Of a DNA stretch of 64,000 bases, positions 28,698 through 36,369 are shown piece after piece; the stretch's first letter is position 1, and each line of letters starts with the position of its first letter. A model generated the notes under the pieces. That model was not told where the DNA came from, made no database searches, and saw only the letters and a list, made by a program, of their open reading frames with translations. Source of the stretch: Chromatiaceae bacterium (lineage in GTDB: Bacteria > Pseudomonadota > Gammaproteobacteria > Chromatiales > Chromatiaceae); NCBI GenBank assembly GCA_024235175.1, contig JACKMX010000007.1:180223-244222 (forward strand). Direction: 5' to 3'. Both the position numbers and the translations under genes were made by a program.

Positions 28698-29540
28698 TCA
28701 GATTTTTCTGAAAAGTTTGTGATACAGGTAATTGACCGTTGAACCCAAACCGACACGTTTAATAGTAATGCCTATCTGCTCGAACCGTTTTTTTCTGTTT
28801 TTAATGCCTGCAAGGTAATACATCGCTATCCGCAGTCTGTAGTTTTTTTCTCCAATAACCATTCTGTTTTTCTCAACTGCTCTGGCTTTTCTTTCTATTT
28901 GTGCCACATCAAGCTTAGCAAATTGGTTACACATTCGTATGTGATCATCGGTGTTGTATTGAATAAGCGGTTCTTTCAGATATCCGATGGTGCCAAGAGA
29001 AGAAAAACCTAGGTAGGCATCCCAGTCTTCGGCATGTATCAGTGTTTCATCAAAAGGGTACTTTTCCGCTATTTCCTTCTTCACGAGCAGTGTACTTGGT
29101 GGTCCCGACAAGTTACGCAAATAAAGCATAGGTTGGTAAATCCTTTCCAAACCAAGAGACACTGTTTTTCCGGAAACTGATTCTACATAACCTGTTGAAC
29201 AGGCCACATAGCCAGGGTTGGATTCCATCAGCCTGACCTGCTTCTCGATCTTAGATGGGAACCAACGATCATCATCATCCAGGAACGCCACGTATTTTCC
29301 TGATGCCATGGCAACACCAGTGTTTCTTCCGGTACTGCAGCCACCGCTATTTTGTGCCAGTCGATGATATCTGATTTGACTTTGATACCTGGTTACGACT
29401 TCTTCATAACTTGTGGGAGAGCAATCATCAATTACGATGACTTCAAGGTCGTTAAAGGTTTGACTTAGTATGCTATCTACTGCGCCTGCTACCATATCCG
29501 GGCGGTTGTAAGTGGTAATAATGCAACTGACTAAAGGCAT
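28698..29540 (-). CDS. Glycosyltransferase, GT2/GT-A family
   Basis: 280 residues with the classical GT-A start VSCIITTYNRPDMVAGAVDSIL, the motif EVIVIDDCSP, and the metal-binding DDDD run in VAFLDDDDRWFPSKIEKQV. It is one of the few genes of the glycan cluster read from the minus strand. Its ATG lies nine bases after the stop of the interrupted gene at 29550-29918, so the two form a small minus-strand unit facing the main cluster. Confidence 0.9.
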   Translation of the reverse strand: MPLVSCIITTYNRPDMVAGAVDSILSQTFNDLEVIVIDDCSPTSYEEVVTRYQSQIRYHRLAQNSGGCSTGRNTGVAMASGKYVAFLDDDDRWFPSKIEKQVRLMESNPGYVACSTGYVESVSGKTVSLGLERIYQPMLYLRNLSGPPSTLLVKKEIAEKYPFDETLIHAEDWDAYLGFSSLGTIGYLKEPLIQYNTDDHIRMCNQFAKLDVAQIERKARAVEKNRMVIGEKNYRLRIAMYYLAGIKNRKKRFEQIGITIKRVGLGSTVNYLYHKLFRKI

Positions 29541-29549
29541 TCAGCCACC

Positions 29550-29918
29550 TCAATTTCCCATATGTTTTTGTAAATCAATCCGCCGGATTGTTCCTGAAAA
29601 CTCTTGCTCAAGAATATATCGGTATGGATTCACAAATTCTTCATCGATAATCCGGGTTGTCCAAAACAATTCGCAGCTTGTAATTCTAGAGGCAGCAAAT
29701 TTTCATCTGCCAGACTTAAAGTACAGCTGAAAGATACATTTTCGCAGATCCGCCTGGGGAGACTTCAGCCACATTAAAGATGTTGGATTTATCTGCATGT
29801 CAGTCGCATTAGAATAGACAAATGAAAAACCATTCGTACGTGACAAAACTATAGCGCCTTCCCAAGCATGATGAAATAATAACAACATCAAAAACATCAA
29901 GTTAACGACTGGTTTCAT
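29550..29918 (-). pseudogene. Small secreted protein gene interrupted by one in-frame TGA
   Basis: From ATG 29918 a frame of 71 codons begins with a signal-peptide-like stretch (MKPVVNLMFLMLLLFHHAW), reaches a TGA at 29703-29705, and continues open in the same frame for 50 more codons (KFAASRITSCELFW ... LQKHMGN) to a TGA at 29550. That stop lies nine bases before the GT2 start. The protein-like composition on both sides of the internal TGA suggests a single gene broken by one nonsense change (for example TGG to TGA). I do not recognise the family. An open frame also extends 24 codons upstream of the chosen ATG. Confidence 0.55.
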
Positions 29919-29981
29919 TTTTCGGTCTCTGAAGAAGAATAATTTGGCGGTTTCGCACAAAATTCTTATGACTTTATCAGT

Positions 29982-30743
29982 ATGCCCCAAATGATACGCA
30001 ACAAATCAATTCTGGGCATGCGTGTCGATGAGACATCGATTGATCATTCCGTTTCTCTGATCGAAGGGTGGGTGGAAAAAGGCGCTGTTGCATACGTCTG
30101 TGTATCCAACGTACACATGTGCATGGAGACTTTCGACGATCCGGAATTCCGTGCTCTAGTTAACGGTGCGGATCTGGTGGTTCCCGACGGAAAGCCCTTG
30201 GCAATCGGATTGAAGCTGCTTGGCTCAGCGACTGCAAAGCAGGTTCGCGGCGCCGATCTGACCAAAGAATTGCTGCGCCTCGCCGATACCAGGGAAATGA
30301 CGATCGGATTGTACGGCGGCACCGAAAAGGCGGTGAAGAACTTCGTCTCGTATATCCGGAGAGGTTATCCGTCCGCCAGAATCGGTTGTGCGATCTCACC
30401 ACCTTTTCGCGCCCTCGATGATCTGGAGGATGAAGCCTATGCTCGCGAGATCAATGGAGCCGGTGTCCAGATACTGTTTATCGGTCTGGGCTGCCCGAAA
30501 CAGGAGAAGTGGATGGCTGCGCACAAAGGAAGGGTGAATGCGGTTATGGTCGGTGTCGGCGCGGTGTTTGATTTTCTCAGCGGCGAGAAGCGCGAGGCGC
30601 CGCGTTGGATGCGGAGTGTCGGTTTGGAGTGGCTGTTCCGGCTGATGTCAGAACCAAAACGTCTTTGGCGGCGATACCTGATTCTTAACCCCAGGTTTCT
30701 TTGGCATTTTGGGAAGCAGCTGATGTTTGGTGACCGAGGATAA
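29982..30743 (+). CDS. WecG/TagA/CpsF-family glycosyltransferase
   Basis: 253 residues of the GT26 family: NVHMCMETFDDPEFRALVNGADLVVPDGKPLAIG, GLYGGTEKAVKNFV, and the C-terminal signature GLGCPKQEKWMAAH ... VGVGAVFDFLSGEKREAPRWMRSVGLEWLFRL. Members add a ManNAcA- or similar sugar to a lipid-linked acceptor. ATG 29982 is used; the ATG three codons later is equally possible. The DNA from here on returns to the GC level of the flanks. Confidence 0.9.
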   Translation: MPQMIRNKSILGMRVDETSIDHSVSLIEGWVEKGAVAYVCVSNVHMCMETFDDPEFRALVNGADLVVPDGKPLAIGLKLLGSATAKQVRGADLTKELLRLADTREMTIGLYGGTEKAVKNFVSYIRRGYPSARIGCAISPPFRALDDLEDEAYAREINGAGVQILFIGLGCPKQEKWMAAHKGRVNAVMVGVGAVFDFLSGEKREAPRWMRSVGLEWLFRLMSEPKRLWRRYLILNPRFLWHFGKQLMFGDRG

Positions 30744-30807
30744 TTATTATCAATGTTGTTTGCCTCTGAAAGGTAAAGGTGTGGTAGATACATTGTCTAT
30801 TCTCATA

Positions 30808-30848
30808 CCCCTCACCCTGACCCTCTCCCCTACTTAGGGAAGAGGGGA
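30808..30848. repeat. CCCTCTCCC-type palindromic repeat
   Basis: An imperfect hairpin with CCCTCTCCCC against GGGAAGAGGG in the gap before gmd. Relatives are found at 39119-39154, 39503-39530 and 43459-43482. It is a dispersed palindrome type of unknown function. Confidence 0.6.
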
Positions 30849-30886
30849 TTAATGTTCTAATTTGTAGAAATGGAAGAATCAAGCGT

Positions 30887-31996
30887 ATGAAAACAGCATT
30901 CATAACCGGCATCACCGGTCAGGACGGCGCTTATCTGGCGGAGTTCCTGTTAAAGAAGGGGTACATTGTGCATGGCCTGAAGCGCCGGGCCTCTTCGTTC
31001 AACACGGACCGGATCGACCACATCTATCAGGATCCGCACACGGACAACAAGGACTTTATTCTGCACTACGGTGATCTGACCGACTCGACCAATCTGATCC
31101 GGGTGGTTCAGCAGATTCAGCCGGACGAGATCTACAACCTCGCCGCGCAGAGCCATGTGGCGGTTTCGTTCGAGACGCCAGAGTACACCGCCAACGCGGA
31201 TGCGATCGGTACGCTGCGGTTGCTGGAGGCGATACGTATTCTCGGGCTGGAGAAGAAGACGCGCTTCTATCAGGCGTCCACCTCGGAGCTGTTTGGCGAT
31301 GTGCGCGAGACGCCGCAGCGCGAGACCACGCCGTTCTACCCGCGCTCCCCTTATGCCTGCGCCAAAATGTACTCCTACTGGATCACGGTGAACTACCGCG
31401 AGGCGTACGGCATCTACGCCTGCAACGGCATCCTTTTCAACCATGAGTCGCCGGTGCGCGGCGAAACTTTCGTTACCCGCAAAATCACTCGCGCCATGGC
31501 ACGAATCTGTCTGGGTCTGCAGGATTGCCTCTATCTTGGCAATATGAATGCACTGCGCGACTGGGGGCATGCGCGCGATTACGTAAAGATGCAGTGGCTG
31601 ATGCTGCAGCAGGAGAAGCCGGACGATTTCGTCATCGGCACCGGCGAGCAGCACTCGGTGCGCGATTTTGTCGATGCAGCGGCGGGAGAGCTGGGTATCA
31701 CGCTGAGCTGGGAGGGCGAGGGGGTCGGCGAGACGGGCATAGTCGAAACCAACGTAAACGATACCGGCCCCAGACCGGGCAGCGTGATCGTGCGGGTCGA
31801 TCCACGCTACTTCCGGCCGACAGAAGTGGAGACGCTGCTGTGTGATCCCACCAAGGCGAAGACCAAACTGGGATGGGAGCCGGTAATCACCTTCAGGGAG
31901 CTGGTTGCGGAAATGGCGAGAGAGGACCTGGCGCTTGCCAGGAAGGATGTGGTGATCGAGAAGGCCGGCTTCCGTTCTTTTCGGTACTACGAGTAA
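30887..31996 (+). CDS. gmd: GDP-mannose 4,6-dehydratase
   Basis: 369 residues with the NADP-binding GITGQDGAYLAEFLL start, the catalytic ST...E...YxxxK residues (STSELFGDV; SPYACAKMYSYW) and FNHESPVRGETFVTRKI, all diagnostic for Gmd. It makes GDP-4-keto-6-deoxymannose from GDP-mannose. The downstream fcl gene takes this on to GDP-L-fucose, so the glycan likely contains fucose or a related 6-deoxyhexose. Confidence 0.95.
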   Translation: MKTAFITGITGQDGAYLAEFLLKKGYIVHGLKRRASSFNTDRIDHIYQDPHTDNKDFILHYGDLTDSTNLIRVVQQIQPDEIYNLAAQSHVAVSFETPEYTANADAIGTLRLLEAIRILGLEKKTRFYQASTSELFGDVRETPQRETTPFYPRSPYACAKMYSYWITVNYREAYGIYACNGILFNHESPVRGETFVTRKITRAMARICLGLQDCLYLGNMNALRDWGHARDYVKMQWLMLQQEKPDDFVIGTGEQHSVRDFVDAAAGELGITLSWEGEGVGETGIVETNVNDTGPRPGSVIVRVDPRYFRPTEVETLLCDPTKAKTKLGWEPVITFRELVAEMAREDLALARKDVVIEKAGFRSFRYYE

Positions 31997-32060
31997 TAAA
32001 ATGGGATCCCCATTTAATTTAAAGCGCCTGGCGCTTTTATGATCAACGGGAAGAGTATGA

Positions 32061-32990
32061 ATGGAACAGGATGCAAAGATTTACGTTGCAGGTCACCGCG
32101 GGCTCGTAGGCTCGGCCATTGTCCGGCAGCTGCGCAATCAGGGGTATGAAAATCTGCTGCTAAGGACGCGGGTGGAGCTCGATCTGACGAGTCAGCTGGA
32201 GGTGCGTGGATTCTTCCGCAGCGAGACGCCGGATTACGTCTTCCTGGCCGCCGCGAAGGTCGGCGGGATACATGCCAATGACACCTACCCGGCTGATTTT
32301 ATTGTGGATAATCTGGCGATCGAGCTGAATGTCATCCGCGCTGCCTATAAGAACGGCGTGAAACGGTTGCTGTTTCTGGGCAGCTCCTGCATCTACCCCA
32401 AACAGGCACCCCAGCCACTGCGCGAAGAGTACCTTCTGACCGGGCCGCTGGAGCCGACCAACGAGCCATATGCGGTGGCCAAGATCGCCGGTATCAAGAT
32501 GTGTGAGTCCTACAACAGGCAGTATGGATCCGAATTCGTTTCGGTCATGCCGACCAACCTCTACGGCCCGAACGACAATTTCGATCTGGAGAATTCGCAC
32601 GTTCTACCGGCGCTGATCAGGAAGTTTCACGAGGCGAAAGAGCGCGGGGACGATAAGGTCATCGTCTGGGGTACGGGTTCACCGCGCCGCGAGTTTCTCT
32701 ACGTCGATGATATGGCGGCAGCCTGCGTGTTTGTGATGAACCGGGACGGCTATACCGATATGGTCAATATCGGTGTGGGCGAGGATGTTCGGATCAGTGA
32801 TTTGGCACGGCTGGTCGGCGAGGTGGTCGGGTTTGAAGGCGAAATTGTGTTCGATCCGGGCAAACCGGACGGCACGCCCCGGAAGTTATTGGATGTCAGC
32901 CGCCTGCAGGCACTGGGCTGGTCCGCGAAAACCGGGTTGCGCGAGGGGATTGAGGAGACTTACCGCTGGTATCTGAAGAATTTCGTTTGA
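32061..32990 (+). CDS. fcl: GDP-L-fucose synthase
   Basis: 309 residues with NADP-binding GHRGLVGSAIVRQL, SSCIYPKQAPQPLREEYLLTGPLEPTNEPYAVAKIAG (catalytic Ser, Tyr, Lys) and NLYGPNDNFD, as in Fcl/WcaG. It epimerises and reduces the Gmd product to GDP-L-fucose. It follows gmd by 64 bases. Confidence 0.95.
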   Translation: MEQDAKIYVAGHRGLVGSAIVRQLRNQGYENLLLRTRVELDLTSQLEVRGFFRSETPDYVFLAAAKVGGIHANDTYPADFIVDNLAIELNVIRAAYKNGVKRLLFLGSSCIYPKQAPQPLREEYLLTGPLEPTNEPYAVAKIAGIKMCESYNRQYGSEFVSVMPTNLYGPNDNFDLENSHVLPALIRKFHEAKERGDDKVIVWGTGSPRREFLYVDDMAAACVFVMNRDGYTDMVNIGVGEDVRISDLARLVGEVVGFEGEIVFDPGKPDGTPRKLLDVSRLQALGWSAKTGLREGIEETYRWYLKNFV

Positions 32991-33050
32991 TTCGATAGTA
33001 ATCATCGATATAATTATCGTAATACCAAAAGTGTATCGATAGGAGAATAG

Positions 33051-33260
33051 GTGGTGTTAAGCGTTAAAATCTCACCTAAATTCCAGGTTGTTATCCCTAA
33101 GGAGATCAGAGAAGCGCTGCATCTGTTACCTGGACAACGCATGCAGGTTGTTCAATATGAAGGCAGAATCGAACTGATCCCGGAACGGGATATCGGTGAA
33201 CTCGAAGGCTTCCTCGAGGGTATGGACACATCGTTTACCAGGGACGAAGACAGGTTGTGA
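33051..33260 (+). CDS. AbrB/MazE-type antitoxin
   Basis: 69 residues with the swapped-hairpin AbrB pattern VKISPKFQVVIPKEIREALHLLPGQRMQVV. GTG at 33051 follows a good ribosome site (TAGGAGAATAG); the next codon is also GTG. Its end overlaps the PIN toxin start at 33257. The leader holds repeated ATCGATA words (around 33005-33040) that could be operator half-sites for self-repression. Confidence 0.85.
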   Translation: MVLSVKISPKFQVVIPKEIREALHLLPGQRMQVVQYEGRIELIPERDIGELEGFLEGMDTSFTRDEDRL

Positions 33261-33637
33261 ATGTTGTAGATACTTCAGGATGGCTCGAATACTTTGCAGG
33301 CGGTCCAAACTCCGGTGAATTCTCTATACCTATAAAGGAGACCCGGAAACTTCTGGTACCAACAATTTGTATTTACGAAATATCAAAAGTAATACTTCGT
33401 GAAAGTGATGAAAATCATCTGCTGCAGGCGCTCGCAGCTATTCAAAAGGGGCAGGTTAGAGAGCTTACACCTTCAATAGCAACTGCCGCCGCCAGGATTA
33501 GTTTAAAGTACAGGTTACCTATGGCCGACAGCGTTATCTATACAACGGCGCAACTGTTTAATGCGACGGTCTGGACCCAAGACGTTGATTTAAAGAACCT
33601 GCCTGATGTCAATTACATATCGAAAAAACAGAATTAA
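33257..33637 (+). CDS. PIN-domain toxin (VapC-like)
   Basis: 126 residues: NVVDTSGWLEYFAG (first acidic site), ICIYEISKVIL (second), LPMADSVIYTTAQLFNATVWTQD (third and fourth acidic positions). It is coupled to the AbrB-type antitoxin gene. The stop codon lies inside the left arm of the palindrome at 33633, so the repeat has supplied the gene end or been tolerated there. Confidence 0.88.
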   Translation: MNVVDTSGWLEYFAGGPNSGEFSIPIKETRKLLVPTICIYEISKVILRESDENHLLQALAAIQKGQVRELTPSIATAAARISLKYRLPMADSVIYTTAQLFNATVWTQDVDLKNLPDVNYISKKQN

Positions 33638-33689
33638 ATGGGGTCAGAGCAGATTTATCAAGGATAGATCTGCTCTGACCCCATTTAAT
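33633..33689. repeat. Perfect 22-bp inverted repeat (ATTAAATGGGGTCAGAG family)
   Basis: Arms 33633-33654 and 33668-33689 are exact reverse complements with a 13-base loop. The motif matches the GGGGCCGGAGTC palindrome at 8026-8099 in its outer part (ATTAAATGGGG). It overlaps the toxin stop codon and precedes xrtD by 15 bases. Confidence 0.9.
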
Positions 33690-33704
33690 ACTTACGGTTA
33701 GGAA

Positions 33705-35285
33705 ATGAACGAAATCAGCAGTCCTAATACAGGCTGGCGCACACCTACGGCGATGCTGGGGCTGTTGGTGCTCTCCTCACTGATTCTGGTGTTTGGATTC
33801 TGGGAAGGCATCAACCATATGGTTGATATCTGGAGCAGCAGCGAAGAGTACGGTTACGGCTTCTTCATCCCGGTTATCAGCGCCTACCTTATCTGGCAGC
33901 GGCGCAACATATTGGCCCAGCAGGAGTTCAAGCCATCCTGGCTGGGTGTGGCACTCATTCTGATTGGCGGCGCTTTTTTCTTCCTGGGTCAGATAGCCAC
34001 AACCTTTACCCTGGTCCAGTATGCGCTGGTCCTCTGTTTGCTCGCAGTGGCTTACGCATTGATGGGCTGGAACGCCTTCAAGTGGGTTGCGGGGCCACTG
34101 CTGCTGCTGTTTTTCGTGGTGCCGCTGCCGCCGTTCGTCTACAACAATCTGTCCGGAAAGCTGCAGCTGATCTCATCCGAAATCGGCGTCGCGGTGATCC
34201 GCATGTTCGGCATCAGCGTCTTTCTGGAAGGCAACGTCATCGACCTGGGAGCATATAAGCTGCAAGTGGTCGAGGCGTGCAGTGGGCTGCGTTATCTCTT
34301 CCCGCTGGTGAGCATCGCGTTCCTGGCCGCTTATATGTACAAGGTGGAGATGTGGAAGCGGGTGCTGGTGTTTCTCTCCAGTATTCCCATCACCATCCTG
34401 ATGAACAGTTTCCGTATAGGCGTGATCGGTTATCTGGTCGAGAATTACGGCACCGAGCAGGCGGAGGGTTTTCTGCACGACTTTGAAGGCTGGATCATTT
34501 TTATGGCCTGCTTTGCGATTCTGTTGCTGGAGATGACCCTGCTGGCGAAGATCGGCAAACGAAAATACACGTTGAAAGAGGTCTTTGGCCTTGAAGCACC
34601 CGAGCCGCTGCCCGAAGGATTGGAGATGAAGTCCCGACAGATTACGCCGGTGCATTACAGCATCCTGGCGTCGGTTGGGTTGATTGCGCTGAGTTCCATT
34701 TACATCCAGGTTCAGGGAGAGGTGCGCCCGGCGCGTACCGATTTCTCTACCTATCCGCTTGCGCTCGGAGAGTGGCAGGGAAAGAGTGGTCTTCTGGAGA
34801 GCATCTATCTGGACTCGTTGAAACTGGATGACTATCTGTTGGCAGATTACCGCAACGACCAGGGTGAACAGGTGAATTTTTACATAGCCTGGTATGCCTC
34901 CCAGCAGGCTGGCTCCGCCGCGCACTCACCGCGTGCCTGTATACCCGGCGGAGGATGGGAGATCAGTGATGTGACGACAAGGCGTGTCGAGGGTGTCTCT
35001 GTTGCCGGTCAGCCACTGCTGGTCAACCGTATCGAGATCCAACGTGGCGATATCAAACAGCTGGTCTACTATTGGTTTCAGCAGCGCGGACGGATCATCA
35101 CCAACGAGTACATGACCAAGTGGTACCTGTTTCTGGACGGTCTGACAAAGCACCGGACCGACGGTGCGCTGGTCAGGCTGACCACTGTGATCGGCACCGG
35201 CGAGCAGTGGTCGGATGGTGATAACAGACTCAGGAAGTTCGTGATGCAGGCGGTGCCGCTGCTTGAACCGTATATACCGAATTAA
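33705..35285 (+). CDS. xrtD: VPLPA-CTERM-type exosortase XrtD with fused EpsI domain
   Basis: 526 residues. Residues about 1-290 form a multi-helix exosortase core with Cys192 (VVEACSGLRYL), Arg237 (MNSFRIG) and His258 (FLHDFEG), the expected transpeptidase triad. Residues about 310-526 are an EpsI/DUF3485 domain (FYIAWYASQQAGSAAHSPRACIPGGGWEI). This fused form is typical of XrtD, the exosortase matched with VPLPA-CTERM tails. It would cut the C-terminal signal of exported proteins at the inner membrane and may pass them to a surface carrier. A protein with exactly such a tail is encoded at 51437-52156. Confidence 0.9.
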   Translation: MNEISSPNTGWRTPTAMLGLLVLSSLILVFGFWEGINHMVDIWSSSEEYGYGFFIPVISAYLIWQRRNILAQQEFKPSWLGVALILIGGAFFFLGQIATTFTLVQYALVLCLLAVAYALMGWNAFKWVAGPLLLLFFVVPLPPFVYNNLSGKLQLISSEIGVAVIRMFGISVFLEGNVIDLGAYKLQVVEACSGLRYLFPLVSIAFLAAYMYKVEMWKRVLVFLSSIPITILMNSFRIGVIGYLVENYGTEQAEGFLHDFEGWIIFMACFAILLLEMTLLAKIGKRKYTLKEVFGLEAPEPLPEGLEMKSRQITPVHYSILASVGLIALSSIYIQVQGEVRPARTDFSTYPLALGEWQGKSGLLESIYLDSLKLDDYLLADYRNDQGEQVNFYIAWYASQQAGSAAHSPRACIPGGGWEISDVTTRRVEGVSVAGQPLLVNRIEIQRGDIKQLVYYWFQQRGRIITNEYMTKWYLFLDGLTKHRTDGALVRLTTVIGTGEQWSDGDNRLRKFVMQAVPLLEPYIPN

Positions 35286-35344
35286 AAATAAATTGAATAA
35301 ATGGGTAACCACATTTCCTTGTTTTGACCTAATTATTCACACCC

Positions 35345-35498
35345 TAACAGGCTGTAAGGGCTGAGGGCTAAGGGCCTGGGAAAAACCGATCGTAGCTCCT
35401 CTTGATCCTCGGCCCTTGGCTCTGGGCCCTCATTTGAAACTACCGATCTATCCAAATGGGTTCACCATGGACCGGACGAGTAGTTACGTTTTTGACAA
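35345..35498. repeat. Dispersed ~150-bp repeat, copy B
   Basis: Inverted relative of 16301-16456, nearly collinear along its length. It occupies most of the gap between xrtD and the LysM gene (35286-35616), which otherwise holds no gene. Confidence 0.8.
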
Positions 35499-35616
35499 TT
35501 GTTTTCAAACGGCCGTTGATTGTGCGTTTCATTTGGGGAATGGAAAGCATGATAATGTGTTGGTATCGCCCGGTGATGCTTGCCGGTTTTGATTAAAACA
35601 GCTGACAGAGGATTGA

Positions 35617-36051
35617 ATGATGGGACTTTTTGATTTTGTGAGGAGTGTGGGGAATAAGATTTTTAACCGGGACGAGGAGGCTGCGGAGAAGATCCAGCAG
35701 CATATCGAGGCTGACAATCCGGGTATCAAGGATATGAAGGTCGCTTTCAATGACGGTGTGGTTTCCATCACCGGTAGCGCCAACAGCAAGGAGGCGATGG
35801 AGAAGGCAGTGCTGATGGCCGGCAATATCAAAGGTGTAGGCGAAGTCAAAGCGGGAGAGGTAAAGGTGCCCGAAACGGGATCCAATTCCGAATACTATGT
35901 CATCGAGTCGGGAGATACGCTCTCCAAGCTGGCCAAGAAATACTACGGCAACGCAATGGACTACCCGAAGATTTTTGAGGCGAACCGTGAGGTGATCAAG
36001 GATCCGGACAAGATCTTCGTTGGCCAGAAGATTCGTATACCTCTGGATTAG
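35617..36051 (+). CDS. BON-LysM domain protein (Kbp/YgaU-like)
   Basis: 144 residues: a short N-terminal segment (MGLFDFVRSVG), a BON domain (about 30-85: IKDMKVAFNDGVVSITGSA) and a LysM domain (about 90-142: YYVIESGDTLSKLAKKYYG ... VGQKIRIP). It matches E. coli Kbp/YgaU in length and order; that protein binds potassium and acts in the cytoplasm under stress. The second ATG (35620) is an equally good start. It precedes the helical-protein cluster. Confidence 0.88.
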   Translation: MMGLFDFVRSVGNKIFNRDEEAAEKIQQHIEADNPGIKDMKVAFNDGVVSITGSANSKEAMEKAVLMAGNIKGVGEVKAGEVKVPETGSNSEYYVIESGDTLSKLAKKYYGNAMDYPKIFEANREVIKDPDKIFVGQKIRIPLD

Positions 36052-36084
36052 TAAATTAATCAAAAGGGGTCTGATTAAATCGGG

Positions 36085-36290
36085 CCAGAGTCGAATGGCA
36101 CTTACTTAACGATAATCGTCGAGTAGTCGACTAGCCGATACGGGTCATTTCTTCCGGAAAACGCCGTAAATACATCCATGTAGGCTCGACAGTGGCATCC
36201 CTGCCACTGACGTTTCCTCCAGAAACAACCCGTATCGGCTTAAATAAGTGCCATTAGGGCCAGAGTCGAATTAGATTAAGTCATGGTCAA
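36085..36290. repeat. Nested inverted repeat with a central hairpin
   Basis: The outer arms AATGGCACTTACTTAA (near 36096) and TTAAATAAGTGCCATT (near 36241) are continued by AGCCGATACGGGT and ACCCGTATCGGCT. A 25-base insertion interrupts the left arm only. Inside sits a small hairpin (CAGTGGCATCCCTGCCACTG, about 36190-36210). Flanking GGGCCAGAGTCGAAT words link it to the 8026 and 33633 palindromes. It fills most of the gap 36052-36369, which has no gene. Confidence 0.75.
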
Positions 36291-36369
36291 GAAATATTAA
36301 CCGGATCTGCCCAATTCGACTCCGTCCCTTCTAACACCTGTTTTATCAGTTTAAAAAAGGAACCCAAAA

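Noticed and set aside
29703..29705. In-frame TGA as a selenocysteine codon
   Set aside because: No convincing selenocysteine insertion hairpin was seen after the codon and the context is not a redox motif; a nonsense mutation is simpler.
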